From assembly GCA_000720805.1 (NCBI GenBank), contig JODI01000137.1:1-27818 (forward strand): a stretch of DNA of 27,818 bases. The letters are read 5' to 3'. The notes below the pieces were generated by a model. It saw only the letters and a program-made list of their open reading frames with translations. It made no database searches and was not told the DNA's origin. The stretch comes from Streptomyces violaceoruber (GTDB taxonomy: Bacteria; Actinomycetota; Actinomycetes; Streptomycetales; Streptomycetaceae). The position numbers were made by a program, and so were the translations under genes. Below are positions 22,980-27,818 of this stretch, in pieces; positions within the stretch are counted from its first letter, which is position 1, and each line of letters begins with the position of its first letter.

Positions 22980-25748
22980 TCAGCCGATCGGATGCGACCC
23001 GTCCCCGAAGTCGATGCGCGCGAGGTCGGCGCGCGAGAGGATACCGAGCTTGGGGAACACGTTGGCCAGGTGGTGACCCACCGTGCGGGGACTGATCAGC
23101 AGCTGTGCCCCGATCTCCCGGTTGGTGAGCCCCTGCGCGGCCAGCCGTGCGACTCTCAGCTCCTGCGGCGTGAGGATGGCCGCGGTGTCCCGGGCCGGTG
23201 CGGAGTCGCGGCGCGGGTGCTGCCCGGTCAGTTCCTGTTCGGCCCGGGTGCGGGCGAGCAGGGGCGCCGCGTCCAGTCGCCGGAAGATCTCCGCGGCTTC
23301 GGCGAGCTGGGTCCGGGCGTCGGTACGACGGCGGGCCCGCCGCAGCCACTCGCCGAAGAGGAGGCGCGTGCGGGCATAGTTGAAGGGCCGCGACGCGGCT
23401 CCGGGGACATCCAGCGCAAGCCGGAACTGCTTCTCCGCGTCCGCTCCGGAGGCCAGCAGGGCGTGGACGAGGTGCGTTGCGGAGATCGCCCACGCCGCCC
23501 CGGTCCGTTCGGCCCACCGCCGCAGCAGCCGCGCCTGTTCCTCGGCCGTCGCCCGCTGCCCTGCCTGGAGGGCGGCCTCGGCGGTGTCCGCCGCGGCGAG
23601 CACGGCGATGGTGGCGTGCGCAGAGTGGTGCCCGTGCTCGGTCAGCCGGACCAGGCGGTCCAGCGCCTCTTCGGCCCGGCCGGCGAAGAGCGCCGTCATG
23701 CCGAGGTTCCACTCCGCGCCGGCGGTGAACACGAGCACCCCACGCGGCACCCATTCCTCGATGAACCGGGCGGCGAAGTCCGCGACGGTCTGCTCATCGC
23801 CTCGCGCGGCTGCCAGCCATCCCAGACCGGCGCGGCACTGCGCGGCCAAGTGGTCGTCGCCGGTCCCCTCGGCCACTTGGAGCCCCTCAAGGGCGTTCGC
23901 CGTGGCCGAGGTCCAGGAGCCCTGCGCGATGTCGGGCGCCACGGTCTGGGCCAGCGCCTGGGTGAGGGCGGTGACCTGGTCGGTGTGCCGCAGCGTGTCG
24001 ATCTCGCGGCGGAGCGCCTCCTGCAGAGCGGATTCGATGCCCCAGGCCACCGCCAGTGGTGCTGGTGGCATCAGGAGCCAGGAGCTGCCGCTGAGCCGGG
24101 TGAGGATGTCAGCGACGGGGGCCACGGCCTGGTAGCGGTCATCGGCGCCGTCCGGTTCCTGCGTCCACCATTGGCGCAGCAACGGCAGCAGATCGGCGTT
24201 CGGGAAGTTCCCTTGCGGGAGCCGCCGCTCAAGCCGCTGCAGCGCCTCGCGCTGAAGGGCGCCCCGGCCGGCCGCCCAAGCGGCCCGCAGCGCCATGCTG
24301 CCGAGCCTGAACGCCTGCCCGGGATCGGCCACGCGTTCCATGTCCCGGGTCAGTTGACGGCAGGCGGTTTCCAGATCGCCGGTCGCGAACTCGATCAGTC
24401 CGCGCAACCCTTGGCTGAGATCGGCGACCGTGGATGCGGAGGAGGCTTCTTCGGCCTGGTCCAGCATTCTCCGCGCCACGTCGACGTGGCCGGCCTCCCA
24501 GGCCGCCCTCGCTCCGTTGGCCAGTCGTCTGGCCGCGTCGTCCGTGGAGGGGGACAGCTTCGCCGCCCGCCGCAGCGCACGCGCCGCCGTGGCACAGCCA
24601 CCGCGCGCCCAGGACCGCTGGGCCGACTCCTCCAGCAGCCGGGCCACCTCCTCGTCGGGTCGGCCCGCGGCTTCCACGGCCGCGGCGAGGTGCCAGGCGC
24701 GCAGCTCCTCGGCGTTCTCACCGGTCAGCACGGAGGCGAGCGCGCGATGAACCGTCTGCCGGTCCGCGGCCGGCGCCTCCTCGTAGACCACGGCCCCCAT
24801 CAACGGGTGGCGGAAGTGGACGTGACCGTCCGAGCGCGTGGCGAGCAGACCCGAGTGCATCGCCTCGTCCCACGCTCCTACGTCGAGGCCGAGCACAAGT
24901 CCGGCCTGGCTCATGGTGTTTCGATCGCTACGGTCGTCGGCGGCGGCAAGAAGGAGCGCGGTGCGGGCAGGCGCGGACATTCTCTCGATCCGGGCACGGA
25001 AGGCACTGCGCAGACGTGGTCCGACGGCGATCTGCTCATCGGCGAGAGGGTGCGTCGAGATGTCGCCGGCCGCCACGGACGTGGTCAGCTCCTGGAGTGC
25101 GAGGGGATTTCCGGCCGCTGCGCGGACCGTGCGACGGATCACTGACTCGTCCGCACGCGGAGCGACGGCACGGGCGAGGAGCCGGGCGTCCTCGTCGCCC
25201 AGCTCCCGGACCTCCATGGCCGTCAGTTTCTCCCAGGGGCCGTCGACGGGGTCGTCGTGGCCGGTGAGGAGCATGACCACGGGCTCGTTGCGCAGTCGGC
25301 GCCCGGCGAAGGCCAGGCACTGTGCGGACGGCTCGTCGAGCCATTGGGCGTCGTCGGCGACGATGAGCACCGGCCGTTCCTTGGCCAGCTCGCCGACGAG
25401 CGTCAGTACGGCCACGCCGATCAGAAACCGGTCCGATACGTCGTCGCTGGTACCGAGCGCCCCGTTCAGGGCCTTGGCCTGGGGCTGCGGCAGAGTGCTG
25501 ATCCGCTCCGTCACCGGCCACAGCAGTTCGTGCAGCGCGGCGAAGGCCAGCTCCGACTCAAGACGAGTACCGAGACATCTCAGGATGGTGAAGTCCGCGG
25601 CGGCCGACTCGGCCACGTATTCGAGCAGGGCGGTCTTACCGATGCCGGGGTCACCCCACAACATCATGGTCGCTCCGCGTCCCTGACGAGCGCCGTCAAG
25701 GATCCGGTCGAGGGCTGCCTGCTCCTGGCGCCGTCCGTACAGGTCCAT
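22980..25748 (-). CDS. LAL-family (large ATP-binding LuxR) transcriptional regulator
   Basis: About 922 residues from the ATG at 25748 (MDLYGRRQEQ), where LAL proteins normally begin. An in-frame start at 25925 would translate the 12-bp tandem repeats and is less likely. The Walker A motif is WGDPGIGKTALL (31-42) and Walker B is VLIVADDAQWLDE (128-140). A long helical region of about 600 residues with tetratricopeptide-like character follows. The LuxR HTH lies in the last 65 residues (LTPQELRVARLAAQGLTNRE, ISPRTVGHHLANVFPKLG). LAL proteins are ATP-dependent activators, often of natural-product or catabolic genes. No ribosome site is strong, and the gene may be poorly translated. It is divergent from the SDR tail and enoyl-CoA hydratase gene; regulation of those is possible but unproven. 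Confidence 0.9.
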   Translation of the reverse strand: MDLYGRRQEQAALDRILDGARQGRGATMMLWGDPGIGKTALLEYVAESAAADFTILRCLGTRLESELAFAALHELLWPVTERISTLPQPQAKALNGALGTSDDVSDRFLIGVAVLTLVGELAKERPVLIVADDAQWLDEPSAQCLAFAGRRLRNEPVVMLLTGHDDPVDGPWEKLTAMEVRELGDEDARLLARAVAPRADESVIRRTVRAAAGNPLALQELTTSVAAGDISTHPLADEQIAVGPRLRSAFRARIERMSAPARTALLLAAADDRSDRNTMSQAGLVLGLDVGAWDEAMHSGLLATRSDGHVHFRHPLMGAVVYEEAPAADRQTVHRALASVLTGENAEELRAWHLAAAVEAAGRPDEEVARLLEESAQRSWARGGCATAARALRRAAKLSPSTDDAARRLANGARAAWEAGHVDVARRMLDQAEEASSASTVADLSQGLRGLIEFATGDLETACRQLTRDMERVADPGQAFRLGSMALRAAWAAGRGALQREALQRLERRLPQGNFPNADLLPLLRQWWTQEPDGADDRYQAVAPVADILTRLSGSSWLLMPPAPLAVAWGIESALQEALRREIDTLRHTDQVTALTQALAQTVAPDIAQGSWTSATANALEGLQVAEGTGDDHLAAQCRAGLGWLAAARGDEQTVADFAARFIEEWVPRGVLVFTAGAEWNLGMTALFAGRAEEALDRLVRLTEHGHHSAHATIAVLAAADTAEAALQAGQRATAEEQARLLRRWAERTGAAWAISATHLVHALLASGADAEKQFRLALDVPGAASRPFNYARTRLLFGEWLRRARRRTDARTQLAEAAEIFRRLDAAPLLARTRAEQELTGQHPRRDSAPARDTAAILTPQELRVARLAAQGLTNREIGAQLLISPRTVGHHLANVFPKLGILSRADLARIDFGDGSHPIG

Positions 25749-25825
25749 TTGCTTGAAGCTTAATGGGCTGCCACCGCCGGGAACCACTGCCGACAACCCG
25801 ACTTCAACGACACCAGGCCGAATCT

Positions 25826-25873
25826 TGACGGACCCAGTGACGGACCCAGTGACGGACACGGTGACGGATCCGG
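25826..25873. repeat. four tandem 12-bp repeats upstream of the LAL gene
   Basis: TGACGGACCCAG twice, then TGACGGACACGG and TGACGGATCCGG, in exact 12-bp steps. They end 78 bp upstream of the proposed LAL start. If the gene started at 25925 they would encode a Ser-Val-Thr-Gly repeat; otherwise they are in the leader or promoter region. Confidence 0.75.
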
Positions 25874-25975
25874 TTTCCCCGCTTTCTTCGTAGCGTCGGG
25901 CGCGATCAGTGCGCTCGTGCCCCACCGCAGGGGGAAGACATGGTGACGGCGATCCGGGACGGGAGCGTCGGCAGG

Positions 25976-26110
25976 ACAGTGGCTCAGCTCGTACTGACGC
26001 ACACCGCCATCGCCGCGGCGGCCGCGGACCCGGAACCGAGGCTGCGCTACACCGCCGTCCCTGCCGCCGGCCGCTTCAGCACGTTATGCCGCGTCGCCCC
26101 GCTCGGCCCT
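25976..26110 (+). pseudogene. SDR C-terminal remnant (fourth SDR copy)
   Basis: The plus-strand frame contains VAQLVLTHTAIAAAAADPEP, then RLRYTAVPAAGRFSTLCRVAP. This matches the ends of SDR2 (VVAKVIVAAATDSKP, VRYTAGRQARLVS) and SDR1. The cofactor and catalytic parts are absent. The frame continues open into the enoyl-CoA hydratase gene (same frame, no stop) but without recognisable homology after about 26110. It is a stump of a fourth family member, on the same strand as SDR3. Confidence 0.5.
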
Positions 26111-26311
26111 CGGCAATCAGCGCTGCGCACCCAGCCAGCCGTGACTGACCCGCTCGTCCGTCCAGCCGATCGGGGCCACCTCGAAGCACAGCAAGGAAAA
26201 GCCCGACATCGGGTGTGCCAGATCTGGTTCTGGGCGTCGCCTCTGCCAGTTCAGGACGCCCCGACGAACACGCCCCCTGGCAAACCGCCAGGATCACCTC
26301 TGGAGCGAACG

Positions 26312-27145
26312 ATGACGCAACCCAGCACGATCAGCGTGGAGCGGCCGACATCAGGTATCCGCAAGATCATATTCTCGAACCCGCCGGTGAATCTCGTCGT
26401 CGGGGAGACCGTGTCCCGGCTGCTCGAGGTGGTCACGGAGCTGAGCGAGGACCCGCAGGTTCACGTGGCCGTCTTCACCAGCAGTACACCCGGCTACTTC
26501 TTCAACCACTTCGATCTCGACCGGGTTGCCGACTTCGTGCCGTCCGATCCGCAGGCGACACCGGCGTGGATCGATCTCGTCGTACGGCTGTCCACGGCTC
26601 CGTTCATCAGCATCGCGTCCATCCGCGGCCGGACCAGGGGCGGCGGGGACGAACTGGCCCTGGCCTGCGATCTGCGCTACGCCAGCCGCGAGCACGCGGT
26701 GTTCGGCCAGCCCGAGGTCGGCGGCGGGATCCTTCCCGGCGGCGGGGGCACGGAACGCCTGCCCCGACTCATCGGACGGGATCGGGCCCTCGAAGCCATC
26801 CTCAGCAGCAACGACTACGACGCCGACACGGCAGAACGCTACGGATGGGTGACCCGCACCCTCGCCGACGCCGAACTGGACGGCTTCGTGGACGGCGTGG
26901 CAACCCGGCTGGCGTCGTTCGACAAGACGGCGCTGGCAACCGCCAAGGCTCAGGTCAACCGGGCCACGCTCCCGCCCGAGGCCGACCTGCGAGCGGCCTA
27001 CACGCAATTCCTGAGCTCCCTGACCTGGCCAGGGCCCCAGGCGTTCCTGCCCCGGTTCGAGAAGCTCGCCGCCGAAAAGGGTCCCGAAGAGCTGGAACTC
27101 CGCCTGGGCCACTACCTCGGCATCGCACGTCAGCAGAGCCGGTGA
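26312..27145 (+). CDS. enoyl-CoA hydratase/isomerase family protein
   Basis: 277 residues from the ATG at 26312, with GGAG six bases upstream. The frame is open further 5', but that part belongs to the SDR remnant. Crotonase signatures: HVAVFTSSTPGYFFNHFDL (51-69), the oxyanion loop SIRGRTRGGGDELALACD (103-120), and GQPEVGGGILPGGGGTERL (132-150) with Glu135 at the position of a catalytic Glu. SIRGRTRGGG replaces the common 'A..G.A.GGG'. The CoA-binding fold is complete, though the C-terminal 40 residues are longer and more acidic than usual. It may act on a non-classical acyl-CoA, or be an ECH-fold protein with another reaction. SDR3 follows on the same strand after about 400 bp and has its own promoter. 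Confidence 0.85.
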   Translation: MTQPSTISVERPTSGIRKIIFSNPPVNLVVGETVSRLLEVVTELSEDPQVHVAVFTSSTPGYFFNHFDLDRVADFVPSDPQATPAWIDLVVRLSTAPFISIASIRGRTRGGGDELALACDLRYASREHAVFGQPEVGGGILPGGGGTERLPRLIGRDRALEAILSSNDYDADTAERYGWVTRTLADAELDGFVDGVATRLASFDKTALATAKAQVNRATLPPEADLRAAYTQFLSSLTWPGPQAFLPRFEKLAAEKGPEELELRLGHYLGIARQQSR

Positions 27146-27474
27146 ACACCTACTGCGAAGACCCGTTCGCGACCAGCGGAAGACGCCTCCGGGATCACCT
27201 TCAGCGCCACGATCGCAACGGCCTCCACCGGTTCGACACCGGCGGGCGACCGAGCACAGGCTCGTCGACCGGGCTCGGTCTGCCTGCCGCTCCGCGTGTC
27301 CAAGTCCGAAGTCCTGCGTAAGGAACGGCACCGAGGCCGCCGTCGATGAGTGCGGCAGGTGATGCGAGGGCTGGCGGTGGCGGTCTCGGTCACCTGCTCG
27401 TCGTCCGCTCGTGGTCTTTCCCGTACCGCGCCCTTCGCTTCCGGATCCTTTCTCGGATCCCCGGACGCGACCGC
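27146..27474. other. unassigned gap before the SDR3 promoter
   Basis: Nothing recognisable between the hydratase stop and about 27390. From there to 27474 the sequence aligns with the upstream region of SDR1 (GGGCGCGGTACGGGAAAGAC on the minus strand). An 18-bp element GGATCC-TTTCTC-GGATCC lies at 27443-27460. Confidence 0.5.
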
Positions 27475-27530
27475 TTGCCATCGGTCGACCACCCCCGTAT
27501 GGTCGTACGAACGTAAGACATACGAGCGTA
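27475..27530 (+). promoter_or_regulatory. SDR3 promoter with two TACGNNCGTA operator repeats
   Basis: TTGCCA (27475-27480), a 17-bp spacer, TATGGT (27498-27503), then TACGAACGTA (27506-27515) and TACGAGCGTA (27521-27530), a 15-bp period. The ribosome site AGGGAG (27541-27546) and TTCGTG precede the ATG at 27553. Confidence 0.75.
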
Positions 27531-27552
27531 ATTTAAATCAAGGGAGTTCGTG

Positions 27553-27818
27553 ATGGCGGCAGCTCGGCCGGTGGCGCTCGTGACGGGTGCCTCATCGGGG
27601 ATCGGCAAGGAGACGGCCCGCGCCTTCGTCGCGGCGGGTTACGAGGTGGTCGGAACCGGCCGCAAGACCTCCGGGCTCACCCCGCCCGCCGGTGTGACGT
27701 ACCTCGATCTCGACGTGGCCAGTGACGACTCGGTCACCGCCGCGGTCGCCGAGGTGGTCGACCGGTTCGGACGCATCGACGTCCTGGTCAACAACGCGGG
27801 CGTCGGCGCGTCGGGCGC
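27553..27818 (+). CDS. SDR family oxidoreductase (SDR3), 3' cut by window
   Basis: The first 88 codons of a short-chain dehydrogenase: VALVTGASSGIGKETARAF (cofactor motif TGASSGIG), GTGRKTSG (basic residues that favour NADP), LDLDVASDDS, and RIDVLVNNAGVGASG at the window edge. It is closer to SDR1 than to SDR2 over this part (both share SSGIGKETARAF). The start is fixed by AGGGAG at the right distance and by identity of the leader with SDR1 and SDR2. The catalytic Tyr/Lys lie beyond the window. Confidence 0.92.
   Translation, partial: MAAARPVALVTGASSGIGKETARAFVAAGYEVVGTGRKTSGLTPPAGVTYLDLDVASDDSVTAAVAEVVDRFGRIDVLVNNAGVGASG

Noticed and set aside
25749..25925. Upstream extension of the LAL gene to 25925
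   Set aside because: It would add 59 residues made largely of the 12-bp repeat translation; family members start near MDLYGRR, so I kept 25748.
27443..27460. GGATCC-N6-GGATCC as an operator of SDR3
   Set aside because: It is not present in the SDR1 leader and only one half has a counterpart near SDR2, so it is unlikely to be a shared control site.
1..27818. CRISPR array, tRNA, rRNA or prophage structure
   Set aside because: No regularly spaced direct repeats with unique spacers were seen (the only tandem array has 12-bp units without spacers), and no tRNA-like cloverleaf, rRNA core sequence or phage structural gene was recognised.

Overview
The window is high-GC actinobacterial DNA, most likely from a Streptomyces or close relative. 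Support comes from GTG and TTG starts behind GGAGG-type ribosome sites, long mirror ORFs on both strands, a LAL-type LuxR regulator, GlxA/AraC and TetR regulators, and many families typical of Streptomyces chromosome arms. It is an accessory region. Intact catabolic and oxidoreductase genes alternate with gene stumps and decayed transposases. I see no rRNA, tRNA, CRISPR or core housekeeping gene.

Layout. 1-354: 3' end of an MFS exporter and its terminator. 471-1090: debris (alpha/beta-hydrolase tail, TetR-like C-terminus). 1099-9012: a divergent catabolic block. On the minus strand are a CocE/NonD hydrolase (3188-4924), a zinc-free MDR quinone reductase (2146-3177) and an S15-like hydrolase (1099-2055). 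On the plus strand are an FAD aromatic-type hydroxylase (5255), a cupin (6453), a GAF/PucR-type regulator (7011) and an acyl-CoA ligase cut off after about 60 residues (8827). 9342-11657: two hormone-sensitive-lipase-type hydrolases, with a second TetR-like remnant between them. 11903-16008: SDR1, a DHA2 MFS transporter with an apparent internal deletion, a TetR tail and SDR2. 16210-17470: ADP-ribosylglycohydrolase, IS4 and ISL3 remnants. 17582-18541: a GlxA/AraC regulator. 19400-20950: IstB (IS21), TetR, CGNR and IS701 pieces. 21199-22179: a second MDR quinone reductase. 22980-25748: a LAL regulator. 25976-27145: an SDR tail and an enoyl-CoA hydratase-like gene. 27553-end: SDR3, cut by the window edge.

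The most interesting signals are regulatory. Three paralogous SDR genes have the same leader: TTGCCA, exactly 17 bp, TATGGT or TATTGT, then two or three copies of a 10-bp palindrome TACGNNCGTA at a strict 15-bp period, then an almost identical ribosome site. This looks like a small regulon under one dimeric repressor. Separately, a 31-bp sequence identical at 30 positions lies just upstream of both the GlxA/AraC regulator and the quinone reductase 3.6 kb away, which suggests the first regulates itself and the second. The divergent block at 1099-9012 looks like a complete but undescribed pathway for a hydroxylated aromatic or N-heterocyclic substrate; its substrate cannot be read from sequence.

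All family names come from recognising motifs by eye. No database search was run. Identity figures are hand counts.
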